Assembly (NCBI RefSeq): GCF_002243345.2
Contig: NZ_CP022655.2
Coordinates: forward strand, 4,520,001 to 4,584,000
Direction: 5' to 3'
Origin: Paenibacillus sp. RUD330
GTDB lineage: Bacteria > Bacillota > Bacilli > Paenibacillales > Paenibacillaceae
Length of the DNA stretch: 64,000 bases
The number at the start of each line of letters is the position of its first letter. The first letter of the stretch is position 1. Positions 16,688-25,573 of the stretch are shown one piece after another. The notes beneath the pieces are model-generated. The model saw only the letters and a program-made list of their open reading frames with translations, ran no database searches and was not told the origin of the DNA. A program made the position numbers and the translations under genes.

Positions 16688-17245
16688 TCAATCCGCCAGC
16701 CGCTCTTCCTCCGCGATGCTCTGGATGCTCTCCGCCGTAATCGTGAACAGGGGATAATCCTCGTCCTGCTGCTTCCGCAGCGCCCGTTCCTTGAAATACT
16801 TCGGACTGCCCTCCCCCATCTCCTCGTCGTAGAACAGCAGCATGGCGTCGGTCTTGCGCAGCAGCAGGCTGTCGCGCGCGGTCATCTGCCATACGCCCTC
16901 GTAGGGCTGCTTGCTGACGCTGGCATGATGGTCGACCTGCCGCAGAATGCCTTCATAATAGGCTTTGCGGTCTTCCTTCCACTTCTCGTCGGGATTGGCG
17001 TACGCCGTCATGATCGATATCTTGAGCTGCGGGTAGTCCCGCTTGAGGCCGATCGCGGCCTCGCAGGCCCACAGATCGAAGCCATACCCCCCCGGCGAGA
17101 TGATCCATTCCAATCCTTCCTCCAATAATGGTACGAGGCGGTTCTCCACCGCCTTGCGGATGAACGGAATCGCTTCGTGCTTTTGCGAGAAAATGTTCAG
17201 CTCATGCGCCCGGTACCCGGTCACGAGCAGATTGGCGATGCTCAC
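16688..17245 (-). CDS. ypsA: YpsA-like SLOG-family protein (DUF1273)
   Basis: 185 residues matching the YpsA/UPF0398 family: N-terminal VTGYRAHELNIF, the Gly-rich SPGGYGFDLWACEAA loop of the SLOG/Rossmann fold (about residues 50-65) and a Gln/Glu-rich C-terminus. In Bacillus and Staphylococcus, YpsA influences cell division; the SLOG fold implies binding of a nucleotide-type ligand. The start is GTG 17245 with GAGGAGG before it. It lies 10 bp behind rmuC and is probably cotranscribed. Confidence 0.9.
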   Translation of the reverse strand: MSIANLLVTGYRAHELNIFSQKHEAIPFIRKAVENRLVPLLEEGLEWIISPGGYGFDLWACEAAIGLKRDYPQLKISIMTAYANPDEKWKEDRKAYYEGILRQVDHHASVSKQPYEGVWQMTARDSLLLRKTDAMLLFYDEEMGEGSPKYFKERALRKQQDEDYPLFTITAESIQSIAEEERLAD

Positions 17246-17255
17246 GGCAGCCTCC

Positions 17256-18563
17256 TCATTCCGATGCGGCCTCCAGAAGCAGGTCCGGCGCCTCTCCGGC
17301 CGGCAGCTCCTGCACCTTGCGCAGCCTGCGCTCGATCGCGCGGGATCGGACCGCCGCCGCGTCGATGGAGTTGCTTGCCTCCTGCAGCTTCTTCTGCGTC
17401 TTGTCGAGCAGATCCCCGAACTTGCCGAATTCCGTCTTCACGGCGCCGAGCACCTGCCACACCTCGCTCGAGCGCTGCTGGATCGCCAGCGTCTGGAAGC
17501 CCATCTGAAGGCTGTTCAGCAGCGCGGTCAGCGTCGTGGGACCTGCGATGACGACCCGGAACTCGCGCTGAACCTGCTCCCACAGGCCGGGGCGGCGCAG
17601 CACCTCCGCGAAGAGGCCCTCTACGGGCAGGAACATGATGCCGAAGTCGGTCGTATTCGGCGGATCGATATATTTGTCGCGGATCGACTTCGCCTCCTGC
17701 TTGATGCGCGCGTCCAGCTGCTTGGAGCATTCCGCCGCAGCCAGATGGTCGTCCGCGTCCAAGGCGTCCAGCAGGCGCTGATAATCCTCGATCGGAAACT
17801 TGGAGTCGATCGGCAGATGGATGATCTGATTGGGATTATGCTTGTCGGGAATGCGGACGGCGAATTCCACCCGCTCGCTGCTGCCCCGGCGCGTAGCGGC
17901 ATTGCGGTCGTACTGCTCTACCGTCAGCGTCTGCTCCAGCAGGTTGCCGAGCTGGATCTCGCCGAGCGTGCCCCGCGTCTTGACGTTGGTCAGCACCTTG
18001 CGCAGGTCTCCGACGCCGCTCGCCAGGCTCTTCATCTCGCCGAGTCCCTGATGCACGAGCTCCAGCCGGTCGCTGACCAGCTTGAACGATTCGCCCAGCC
18101 GCTGCTCCAGCGTCGCATGCAGCTTCTCGTCGACCGTGGCGCGCATCTGCTCCAGCTTGCGGTTGTTGTCCTCCTGCAGATGCCTGAGCTTCTCCTCCAC
18201 GGTGCTGCGCATCATCTCAAGCTTCGTTTCGTTCACGCGGGTCAGCTCCGCGAGACGCTCGGAGAAGCTGTCCAGCAGATGCTTCTGCTGCAGCGCCATG
18301 TCGTTCATGTTGCCCATGAGCGTGCGGTTCATGGCGTTCATGGAAGCCGCCAGCTCCTCGCGGTTCTGGCGCGCGGCTGCGGCGGCCTCCTGCCGGCCTT
18401 GCGCCGCATGCTCCGCCGTGTAGCTGCGGACGTCGTCCCGGATCCGGTCCAGCTCCCGCAGCAGCGACGGGTCTGTCCCGGAGCGGCCTCTGGGACGTGT
18501 GATATAGAGCAGCGCGACAGCAGCCAGAATGACGGCCTGCAATCCCAGGATGGCATAATTCAT
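17256..18563 (-). CDS. rmuC: DNA recombination protein RmuC
   Basis: 435 residues: one N-terminal transmembrane helix (3-20), a long coiled coil (about 30-190, rich in Glu, Leu, Gln and Lys), then the RmuC nuclease-like domain (about 190-400) with VKTRGTLGEIQLGNLLEQ, HLPIDSKFPIEDYQ and GIMFLPVEGLFAEV. RmuC limits recombination at short inverted repeats and is thought to act on DNA structures at the membrane. Its place between an amidase and ypsA gives no extra functional clue. Confidence 0.95.
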   Translation of the reverse strand: MNYAILGLQAVILAAVALLYITRPRGRSGTDPSLLRELDRIRDDVRSYTAEHAAQGRQEAAAAARQNREELAASMNAMNRTLMGNMNDMALQQKHLLDSFSERLAELTRVNETKLEMMRSTVEEKLRHLQEDNNRKLEQMRATVDEKLHATLEQRLGESFKLVSDRLELVHQGLGEMKSLASGVGDLRKVLTNVKTRGTLGEIQLGNLLEQTLTVEQYDRNAATRRGSSERVEFAVRIPDKHNPNQIIHLPIDSKFPIEDYQRLLDALDADDHLAAAECSKQLDARIKQEAKSIRDKYIDPPNTTDFGIMFLPVEGLFAEVLRRPGLWEQVQREFRVVIAGPTTLTALLNSLQMGFQTLAIQQRSSEVWQVLGAVKTEFGKFGDLLDKTQKKLQEASNSIDAAAVRSRAIERRLRKVQELPAGEAPDLLLEAASE

Positions 18564-18580
18564 GGGCGTTTATCCTTCTC

Positions 18581-19714
18581 TCAGGTTGATTTGCGGGCGA
18601 AATAGGCTTCGAAGCCTTGCGCGATCGCGGCAGCGGCTTCCTTTTGATACTTCTCCGTCCGCACCTCCGCCTCGTCCTTGGCGTTGCTGAGGAATCCAAG
18701 CTCCAGCAGCACCGACGGCAGGCTGTTCTCCCGCAGCACATGATAGTCTCCGAACGATATGCCGTTCGTGCCGAGGCTCAGCCCTTCCAGGGGGCCTTCC
18801 ACCGCTCTCGCAAGCGGCGCATCCTTGTTCTTGGAATAATAGAACACCAGCGTGCCGGATGCCTTGGTAGGAGAGGAATTGTAATGAATGCTGACAAAGG
18901 CGTCCGCCGACGCCTGCTCCGCGATCCGGACCCGGTCCGGGAGCGACGGCTTCTCGCTGTCTTTCGTACGGGTCAGGACCACGCTCGCGCCTCGCGCCCG
19001 AAGCTCGTCGGCGAGCAGCTTGGAGGTGCTGAGCGTAAGATCCTTCTCTTCGGTTTTGTGCGTGGTGCCGATCATGCCGGGATCGTTGCCGCCATGGCCG
19101 GGATCGATGACGATCCGCTTGCCCTTGAGGCTCCCGATCGCGCTGCCGGCTGCGGGGCCGCTGCCTCCGCCCGTGCTCACCAAAGTCCCGCTGGCGCTTA
19201 TGTATTGGCTGCTGACCCAGCCGGCCAGACCGCCCGGCGTCTTGACGCTGCTCCATTGCCCGGAGGTTTTGAGCACGGTCACCCGGTCGCCGGTCGTAAC
19301 GCTCCCGACGACCGAATACCCGGTGCCGGGGCCGCTGCGCACCCGCACTCCGCTTCCCGTGATGACACCCGACTTCTGGTTGGCAGCACCGGACAGGGAC
19401 ACGCTCGATGCCGAGCCCGGCGTTCCGGCGCCGGAGGCCGACTTGACCAGGTAATGGCCCGCCGCCCATCCGGTGAGACCCTGTCCGCTCACCTTCATCC
19501 AGCCGAATTGCTCGTCCGTAACCTGAACCGTCGCTCCTTGGGTCAGATACCCTTTGACGGCTGCTTTCTGATCCGGCTCCTTGAGGACAGGCAGCGACCT
19601 GGTCGCGACCTTGTACGATACCGCTGCCGCTGCAACCGCGGCCGAGGGCGGTCCGGCAGGCACGCTGGCCGCCACTACCAGGGCGGCCAGCAGGACAACC
19701 AGCCATCTTCTCAT
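18581..19714 (-). CDS. Secreted N-acetylmuramoyl-L-alanine amidase with two SH3 domains
   Basis: 377 residues. Signal peptide 1-32, SH3-type domains about 33-93 and 115-173, then an Amidase_3 domain (198-376). Zinc ligands are H207 (DPGHGG), E223 and H277 (SIHYN), with catalytic E338 in the LELGFLSN motif. It cleaves the lactyl-L-Ala bond of peptidoglycan outside the cell, as CwlC/CwlD-type enzymes do. ATG 19714 was chosen because AAGGGAG lies 8 bp upstream and the signal peptide begins there; the frame is open 44 codons further. The start is 28 bp after the hesB-like stop. Confidence 0.93.
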   Translation of the reverse strand: MRRWLVVLLAALVVAASVPAGPPSAAVAAAAVSYKVATRSLPVLKEPDQKAAVKGYLTQGATVQVTDEQFGWMKVSGQGLTGWAAGHYLVKSASGAGTPGSASSVSLSGAANQKSGVITGSGVRVRSGPGTGYSVVGSVTTGDRVTVLKTSGQWSSVKTPGGLAGWVSSQYISASGTLVSTGGGSGPAAGSAIGSLKGKRIVIDPGHGGNDPGMIGTTHKTEEKDLTLSTSKLLADELRARGASVVLTRTKDSEKPSLPDRVRIAEQASADAFVSIHYNSSPTKASGTLVFYYSKNKDAPLARAVEGPLEGLSLGTNGISFGDYHVLRENSLPSVLLELGFLSNAKDEAEVRTEKYQKEAAAAIAQGFEAYFARKST

Positions 19715-19742
19715 TCCATGCGCTCCCTTCCGCTTGCAGAAT

Positions 19743-20030
19743 TTAGTAGACATCCATGAAAGCTTCGTCCTGCGCGGAATCATAGCGCAGATGAAGCTCC
19801 TTTCCGTCGAGATACCAGAGCTGGTCCTCTTCCATGAAGAAGACAAGCCCTTCCTCCTCCTGCCGCAAGCCGGGCCGGCGCGACTCGTCCTTCATGATTC
19901 CGAGCGACAGCCCCGGCTGCACGCTGCCGCAGCCTCCCAGACGCACGAAGACGCGCAGCTGGTCGCCTTCCTGCAGATTCAGCTCTTCCTTATACCAGCG
20001 GGCCGCTTCCGGATCGACCGTCAGCTTCAT
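19743..20030 (-). CDS. HesB/YadR/YfhF-family protein
   Basis: 95 residues of the Gram-positive YneR/HesB-like group (N-terminal KLTVDPEAARWYKEELNL, central RVFVRLGGCGSVQPGLSLG). Only one Cys remains of the three that bind Fe-S clusters in IscA-type proteins, so an Fe-S scaffold role is doubtful. ATG 20030 has AAAGGGGAG 8 bp upstream. It is the first gene of the minus-strand cluster with the amidase, rmuC and ypsA. Confidence 0.85.
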   Translation of the reverse strand: MKLTVDPEAARWYKEELNLQEGDQLRVFVRLGGCGSVQPGLSLGIMKDESRRPGLRQEEEGLVFFMEEDQLWYLDGKELHLRYDSAQDEAFMDVY

Positions 20031-20161
20031 ATGGGCGGCTCCCCTTTCTTTCCACTCTATCATTCAGTGTTTGCTAGATTTGCCATTAGTATAACAAAGG
20101 GAGCCCAATCGGGCCACCGGATGAAAAGTTTCTAACCCGGAGGAAATAAAATCCGGCATCG

Positions 20162-20192
20162 GGAAACCGTTTCTCTTCCCCGCAGGTCTAAT
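20162..20192 (+). promoter_or_regulatory. Possible ECF-type autoregulatory promoter
   Basis: GGAAACC (20162-20168) and GTCTAAT (20186-20192) are separated by 17 bp, close to the general ECF pattern GGAAC-N16/17-GTCTAA. It lies 105 bp before the sigma gene, which often transcribes itself. Confidence 0.4.
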
Positions 20193-20297
20193 AGATAGAG
20201 GATAAAAGGAAGATGACGCAGCGAATAGCCGCGCCGAATTGAAATCAGGCGCCTTGGGCACTAGCCAAAGCGCCTGACGGGAGGACGCAGATCCGTC

Positions 20298-20864
20298 ATG
20301 GACAAAACACGAATGGCGGCCGCGGCCGCCAAAGGAGACGAAACGGCATTCATCCAGCTGATGGACGCTGAGCGGCAGCGAATGTACCGGATCGCAGCCG
20401 CATACCTCCAGCGGGAAGCCGATATCGTGGAAGCCGTGCAGGAGACGGTATGCCGGGCTTGGCTGAAGCGGCGCCATCTACGCAAGCCGGAATTCATGAC
20501 GACATGGCTCGTGCGAATTCTGATCCGGGTATGCTCCGATGAGCTGGCGCGCCGCAAGCGGATGGACGCGACAGGCAGCATTCATGAGCAGCTGGAGCAG
20601 GACGGCGCCTCGGGATGGCCGGACGAAGCCTCCGAGGTGGACAGCAGGCTCGATATGGATGAAGCGGTGAGAAGGCTGGATCAGCCATACCGCGACGTCA
20701 TCGTCCTGAAGTACCGGGAGGATATGACGCTGACGGAAATCGCCGGCATTCTGGGCAAGCCGGACGGAACCGTCAAAACTTGGCTTCACAAAGCTCTGAA
20801 GATGCTGCGTGCGGCGCTCGCCGCAGCGGAGAAAGGAAAGGAGGAAACGTCAAATGGCTCATGA
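20298..20864 (+). CDS. ECF-type RNA polymerase sigma factor
   Basis: 188 residues with sigma region 2 (about 15-80: AYLQREADIVEAVQETVCRAWLKR-like helix) and region 4 (about 125-180: YREDMTLTEIAGILGKPDGTVKTWLHKAL, the -35-binding HTH), and no region 3, as in the SigW/SigV class. GGGAGG precedes ATG 20298. Its last codons overlap the start of a DUF4179 membrane protein, the usual sigma/anti-sigma coupling for responses to envelope stress. Confidence 0.93.
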   Translation: MDKTRMAAAAAKGDETAFIQLMDAERQRMYRIAAAYLQREADIVEAVQETVCRAWLKRRHLRKPEFMTTWLVRILIRVCSDELARRKRMDATGSIHEQLEQDGASGWPDEASEVDSRLDMDEAVRRLDQPYRDVIVLKYREDMTLTEIAGILGKPDGTVKTWLHKALKMLRAALAAAEKGKEETSNGS

Positions 20865-22332
20865 GCCGGGACGGAATGCAAAAGAATCCGATTGCAGTGA
20901 TGGCTCGAGAGGAAGTCATTCCGATAGCCTCAAGGAGCGGGAAGGTCTGAAAGGTGATGCCGGCTTAATAGAGGACAGCTTGGAGAATGGACTGTCGAGA
21001 CCGGGAGAATTCACCGTCCCGATACCAGGTTCCCCGGAGGACGACAGGCTCCGCGCAGCCATCCGCGACGGCCTCGACCGAGGCAAGAGCCGTTCGGTTC
21101 CCCGCCGGCGCAAGCGGTGGTCGCTCGGCGCCGCCTCGCTGCTGCTTGCTCTCGTGCTGGTGACGGCCGGAGCCGCCAAGGTTTCCCCTGCTATTGCCCG
21201 CGCCTTGCAGCAGATTCCCAGTCTCAGCGGCTTCCTGAAGCTGATCGGCGAGGACTCCGCCCTGCGCAGCGCCATCGACATGGACCTTCTCCAGCCCGTC
21301 GGCAAGACGGTGGAGAATAAGGGAATACGGCTCACGGTGGATGCCCTTATCGCCGATGACCGGCGTCTGGTCATTTTTTACACCACCAATATGACGGCGG
21401 GCTGGGAAAAGAGCGTCAAGATCAAAATCCTGGACGAGAACGGAACAGAGCTTAAGGGAAGCATCCGAACGAACCATTCCGCAATGGGGAAAACGGCTTA
21501 CCAGCCGAGAGGGCCCCAGGACTACGTGGACGTCCTGCTGCAGCAGGGCGAGACGATGCCGGATCGGGTCACGCTCAAGGCCGAACTGGACGGGACCATG
21601 CTGGAAACCGATCTCGACATCGACACCGGCCGGTCCGAAGGCATGGCGAAAACCTACGAGCTGAACAAGACCCTGTCCATCGAGGGGCAGAAGCTCACGA
21701 TCGTCCGGGCTCGGCAAACTCCGCTGCAGATGGAGATTACGCTGCGCAAGGATTCCGCCAATACCAAGGAGATCAAAGGCTTCCTCAACCTGCGGTTGAT
21801 CGACGGAACCGGCAAGCAATGGATCGATAATACCGGATTCCTCGGAAATGAAATCATGTCCCTGGCGTTCCAGAACAGCTATTTCGACTCTCCCGGCAAA
21901 CTCACTCTGCTCGCAGACGGGTTTTATATGTTCGATAAAGGACAGAAAGTGGTTGTCGATACGGAAAAAAAACAAGTGCTTCAAGCTCCGGATTCCAGGC
22001 TGAAAATAGGCGGGAGCAGCTCCATTCAAGATAACCGATCCGATTATCAAGTCATGGCTCTGGAATTGACCGCCTTGGATCCGAACGATCGCCACTACAT
22101 CGGCTACAATATGCTCTCCAATACGTTTACCGATGGCCAAGGCGCCGTCCATAAAATTGCTTACCCGGACCGTTTCCAGGCAAGCGAATCGGAAACGAGC
22201 AAAGATGCCGTGACTCTGTTCTACCCGCTTCCAAATGGGAGCTTTCCTCAGCCGCTCACCTTCGATGTCGAGGATTACCCCGGCTATGCCAAGATGCCCG
22301 TCGAAGTGGAGCTGATGCCGAAACAAAAGTAA
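20854..22332 (+). CDS. DUF4179-type membrane anti-sigma factor
   Basis: 492 residues: cytoplasmic N-terminus (about 1-95, probably the sigma-binding part), one transmembrane helix (about 100-120), then a large extracytoplasmic domain with the DUF4179 (LIADDRRLVIFYTTN) and DUF5643-like beta regions. ATG 20854 follows AGGAGG and overlaps the sigma gene by 11 bp, so the two are translationally coupled. The family holds the ECF factor inactive until an outside signal releases it. The signal is unknown. Confidence 0.88.
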   Translation: MAHEPGRNAKESDCSDGSRGSHSDSLKEREGLKGDAGLIEDSLENGLSRPGEFTVPIPGSPEDDRLRAAIRDGLDRGKSRSVPRRRKRWSLGAASLLLALVLVTAGAAKVSPAIARALQQIPSLSGFLKLIGEDSALRSAIDMDLLQPVGKTVENKGIRLTVDALIADDRRLVIFYTTNMTAGWEKSVKIKILDENGTELKGSIRTNHSAMGKTAYQPRGPQDYVDVLLQQGETMPDRVTLKAELDGTMLETDLDIDTGRSEGMAKTYELNKTLSIEGQKLTIVRARQTPLQMEITLRKDSANTKEIKGFLNLRLIDGTGKQWIDNTGFLGNEIMSLAFQNSYFDSPGKLTLLADGFYMFDKGQKVVVDTEKKQVLQAPDSRLKIGGSSSIQDNRSDYQVMALELTALDPNDRHYIGYNMLSNTFTDGQGAVHKIAYPDRFQASESETSKDAVTLFYPLPNGSFPQPLTFDVEDYPGYAKMPVEVELMPKQK

Positions 22333-22392
22333 AGCGGCGATGCCTCCAGCAGCAATCCAAGAGCGCATGCCGCGCCATAAATTCCGCAAATG

Positions 22393-22431
22393 AAAAAAGC
22401 CCGGCCGCCGCCGAAAGGCAGCATGCCGGAC
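22393..22431 (-). terminator. Terminator of the dpp-ykf operon
   Basis: On the minus strand, GTCCGGC-GCTGCC pairs with GGCGGC-GCCGGGC (two wobble pairs), followed by TTTTTT, just after the ykfC stop. Confidence 0.75.
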
Positions 22432-22440
22432 CCGCAAGTC

Positions 22441-23451
22441 CTATTGGTTCCAATATCGCCGCGAAGCGCAATGCTCGCGGTACAGCTCATAGTTCTCGTC
22501 GAACTTGACGAGCTCCACGCAGCGTCCCGTCCGGGGCGAATGGATCATCCGCCCGCCGCCGGCGTAGATGCCGACATGGTGGACTCTCCCTTTGCCTTCC
22601 TCATAAGCGAAGAACAGCAGGTCGCCCGGAGTCAGGTCCTCCCGGTCTACGGCCTGCCCTTCCAGCGCCTGGTCGGAGGCGTCTCTTGGAATGGCGATGC
22701 CGGCCGCCCGGTGCATGCTGAACGCCAGGCCCGAGCAGTCGTAGCCGAGCGACGACATGCCGCCCCACAGGTAGGGAAGGCCGAGGAAGCGGCGTGCCTG
22801 CTCCACGACGAAGCGGCCCGCATGATCGCCGCGGCCGCCGGCCGATCGAGGGCTGGCTCCAGCATCGGCATCGCCGCGCTGGAGCCAGCCCTTGCCGCCT
22901 TCCGGCAGCAGCACCGTCAAGCCTTCGGCGTCATCCTCCGCGACCGGCAGCCGCGTGAGATAGCTCAGCTCCATGAGCTGCTTGGGCGCTCCGCCCCCAG
23001 CATCGTCCGGATCGGAATCGAGCAGCCAGGCGGTGCCGGCGGTGACCACGGCGCAGCGGCCGGAAGCCCGCTCTCCGTCCTGCCTGTCCTTGCCGCTTCG
23101 GCAGGCTCCGTCCGGAAACGCTCCCGGAGAAGGGAAGGCCAGCTGCGCCAGAGGCACCCAGCCGGGATAGCCGAGAGGCTCCTTGCAGCTGCTTTGCCCC
23201 GGAATGAATACACGAGCCCAGCCCTCCCTCTCCTCCGCCACGAGCACGCGCTCGCCATAGAGCAGCTGCGTCTGCACCCGATTCCGATCGCAAAGGTCAA
23301 GGCGGTCGTCCACCGTCATGGAGGACAGCCAGCCGCGCAATTCGGCCGGATTGGCCAGCGCCGGAGCATCCAGCTCCCGCGGAGACCCCGGTCCCGTCCA
23401 TACGGTCGCGACAGACACCGCCGCGCGCGCTTCCCTCAAGGCCGCGCTCAT
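22441..23451 (-). CDS. ykfC: NlpC/P60 gamma-D-glutamyl-diamino acid endopeptidase
   Basis: 336 residues, YkfC-like: two SH3b-like regions (about 35-200), then an NlpC/P60 domain (about 210-330) with the Cys nucleophile in YDCSGLAFSMH, the His in VHHVGIYAGGG and a third polar residue in MIHSPRTG. No signal peptide is visible, so it works in the cytosol. YkfC cuts L-Ala-gamma-D-Glu from diamino acids in murein peptides. Its ATG overlaps the ykfB stop by 4 bp, and its product dipeptide is the substrate of YkfB. Confidence 0.93.
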   Translation of the reverse strand: MSAALREARAAVSVATVWTGPGSPRELDAPALANPAELRGWLSSMTVDDRLDLCDRNRVQTQLLYGERVLVAEEREGWARVFIPGQSSCKEPLGYPGWVPLAQLAFPSPGAFPDGACRSGKDRQDGERASGRCAVVTAGTAWLLDSDPDDAGGGAPKQLMELSYLTRLPVAEDDAEGLTVLLPEGGKGWLQRGDADAGASPRSAGGRGDHAGRFVVEQARRFLGLPYLWGGMSSLGYDCSGLAFSMHRAAGIAIPRDASDQALEGQAVDREDLTPGDLLFFAYEEGKGRVHHVGIYAGGGRMIHSPRTGRCVELVKFDENYELYREHCASRRYWNQ

Positions 23452-24554
23452 GATACCGCCGCCCCCGGGCTGGCCGCTACGCGCACATCCCGGATGCCCA
23501 GTCCCGGGGCATCCGGGAACGTCATGACGCGGCCGTCGTAGCGGACGCCTCCGTCGACGATGTCGCTCCTCAGCAGCAGAGGAGCGTCGAAATCAAAGCG
23601 GGTGATGTTCTTTTTGCTCGCCGCCAGATGGGCGGCCGCCGTCACCGCCACCCGCGATTCGATCATGCTGCCGACCATGCATTCCACGCCGTACTGCTCC
23701 GCCATGCCGTTGATGAGCTGGGCTTTGTAGATGCCGCCGGACTTCATCAGCTTGATGTTGATGAGATCGGCCGCCCGCATCTGGAGCACGCGCAGCGCCT
23801 CCGCCGGCGAAAAGACGGCCTCGTCCGCCATGATCGGAGTCTGGACCGCGTCGGTGACCGCCTTCAGCCCCTCGATGTCGTGGGCTTTGACCGGCTGCTC
23901 CACCAGCTCGATGTCGAGCCCGAGATCCTCCATGCGGCGGATCGTCCGGACGGCGTCCTTCACCTGCCAGCCCTGATTGGCGTCGAGGCGGATCTTCACC
24001 CCGCCGCCTACGCGGCTGCGGATTTCCCGGATGCGCTCGATGTCCTCCTGCACGTCGTCCTTGCCGACCTTGATCTTGAGCACGTTGAAGCCTTCCCGGA
24101 CGCAGCTCGCCGCATCCTCGCCCATCTCCTTGGGCGAGTTCACGCTGACCGTGAAGTCCGTCTCCAGGCGGTCCTTGTAGCCGCCGAGGAATTGGTACAA
24201 CGGCAACCCGCAATGCTGGGCGACCAAATCATAGATCGCCATGTCTACAGCCGCCTTCGCGCTGCTGCTGCCGACCATCGCACCGTGCACGCTCTGCAGC
24301 AGGCGCTCGTATCCGAGCAGGCTTTGCCCGACGAGCAGCGGGGCGAACGTCAGCCGGATCGCCGACTCGATGCTCTCGAGGCTGTCGCCGGTGATGACGA
24401 TCGTCGACGGCGCCTCTCCCCAGCCGACGCGGCCGTCGCGGTCCCGGATCCGGACCAGGATGGATTCCTGGTCGTGCACGGTGCGCAGCGCGGTTTTGAA
24501 CGGCTTGTGGAGAGGGGTCGACTGCCTCATCACCTGTATGCTTTCAATGTTCAT
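23448..24554 (-). CDS. ykfB: L-Ala-D/L-Glu epimerase
   Basis: 368 residues of the enolase superfamily. K160 and K162 (LKIKVGK), D191, E219, D244 and K268 are the acid/base pair and Mg2+ ligands, at the same numbers as in Bacillus subtilis YkfB as I recall it. It converts L-Ala-D-Glu to L-Ala-L-Glu so that ordinary peptidases can finish the breakdown. It stands between ykfA and ykfC in the operon. Confidence 0.95.
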   Translation of the reverse strand: MNIESIQVMRQSTPLHKPFKTALRTVHDQESILVRIRDRDGRVGWGEAPSTIVITGDSLESIESAIRLTFAPLLVGQSLLGYERLLQSVHGAMVGSSSAKAAVDMAIYDLVAQHCGLPLYQFLGGYKDRLETDFTVSVNSPKEMGEDAASCVREGFNVLKIKVGKDDVQEDIERIREIRSRVGGGVKIRLDANQGWQVKDAVRTIRRMEDLGLDIELVEQPVKAHDIEGLKAVTDAVQTPIMADEAVFSPAEALRVLQMRAADLINIKLMKSGGIYKAQLINGMAEQYGVECMVGSMIESRVAVTAAAHLAASKKNITRFDFDAPLLLRSDIVDGGVRYDGRVMTFPDAPGLGIRDVRVAASPGAAVS

Positions 24555-24589
24555 GCTGTTGTCCTCCTCATGCAGCTGGCCGGGATGCT

Positions 24590-25573
24590 CTAGGCCGGCT
24601 CTGCGCCGTCCGAGAATCCGGATTCGTTGAAAACAAGGCTTCGGCCGCTCGTGTTCAGTACAGCTTCCACCCCAAGCGGAACGGCGATGTTGGGCGAGCA
24701 GTGCCCGATTCGGAAGCCGGCCATAGCCGGCTTGCCGGCAGGCACGATGTAATCCGCCAGAACGTCTCCTAGACTCAGAGACTCCCTGCGCTTCGAAGGC
24801 TCGCAGTTATGGAAGTCGCCGACGACGATGCCGGCGGCATCATCCAGCTTGCCGGCCTGCTTCAGCTGGCACAGCATCCGGTCGACGCGGTAAGGCTCCT
24901 CGTCGATGTCTTCGATCAGCAGCAGCCTGCCTCTCGTATCGATTTCGTACGGCGTTCCCAGCGTGCTGACGAGGAGCGACAGGTTGCCTCCGGCAAGCGG
25001 GCCGCTCGCTTCGCCCGGAACCAGCTCCCAAAGGGGAGCGATTTCTTCCGTATAGTGAAGATTATGCGGGGCGAGAAGACGGTTATACCCCTCCAGAGTA
25101 AGCGGATGGGGACGGGCATGGCCGGCTCCGTCCTCGCCATCCGGCAGCTCCTTGAGGTCGATCATCATCGGCCCGTGGAAGGTGACCAGGCCGCTGAGCC
25201 GCCCGATCGCCGAATGAAGAAACGTAATGTCGCTGTATCCCCAGAAAATCTTGGGGTTGCGCCGGATCATGCCGTAGTCGAGCCGGTCCGCGATGCGTGC
25301 CGTCCCGTATCCGCCGCGCGCGCAGATGATGGCCGCGATGTCCGGATCGGCGAACAGTCCGTTCAGCTCCTCCGCGCGCTCTTCGTCGCTTCCGGCCAGG
25401 TAGCCCCGGCGCAGCGAGAGCGTCCGGCCGAGCTTCACGTTCAGGCCGAGGCGCCGCAGATGGCCAGCGGCGGCCTCCGCCTGCTCCCGGTCTCCCGGAC
25501 TCGCGGGGGCCGGAACGCCGACCGTGTCGCCGGGCTGCAGCTTGCGCGGGCGGATCAGGCCCGGACGGCTCAC
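24590..25573 (-). CDS. ykfA: LD-carboxypeptidase (peptidase S66)
   Basis: 327 residues of the MccF/LdcA family: the nucleophile Ser lies in the FWGYSDITFLH motif and the Glu/His partners in the C-terminal half (LLLIEDIDEEPYRVDRML; FRIGHCSPN). LdcA removes the terminal D-Ala from murein tetrapeptides in the cytosol. I prefer GTG 25573, which overlaps the dppE stop as GTGA and has GGAG 6 bp upstream; ATG 25588 is an alternative with a poor site. Confidence 0.9.
   Translation of the reverse strand: MSRPGLIRPRKLQPGDTVGVPAPASPGDREQAEAAAGHLRRLGLNVKLGRTLSLRRGYLAGSDEERAEELNGLFADPDIAAIICARGGYGTARIADRLDYGMIRRNPKIFWGYSDITFLHSAIGRLSGLVTFHGPMMIDLKELPDGEDGAGHARPHPLTLEGYNRLLAPHNLHYTEEIAPLWELVPGEASGPLAGGNLSLLVSTLGTPYEIDTRGRLLLIEDIDEEPYRVDRMLCQLKQAGKLDDAAGIVVGDFHNCEPSKRRESLSLGDVLADYIVPAGKPAMAGFRIGHCSPNIAVPLGVEAVLNTSGRSLVFNESGFSDGAEPA

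Noticed and set aside
17043-18605. Plus-strand open frame of 520 codons
   Set aside because: Antisense to rmuC, an unmistakable gene.
20965-22437. Minus-strand open frame of 490 codons
   Set aside because: Antisense to the DUF4179 anti-sigma gene, which is coupled to the sigma gene.
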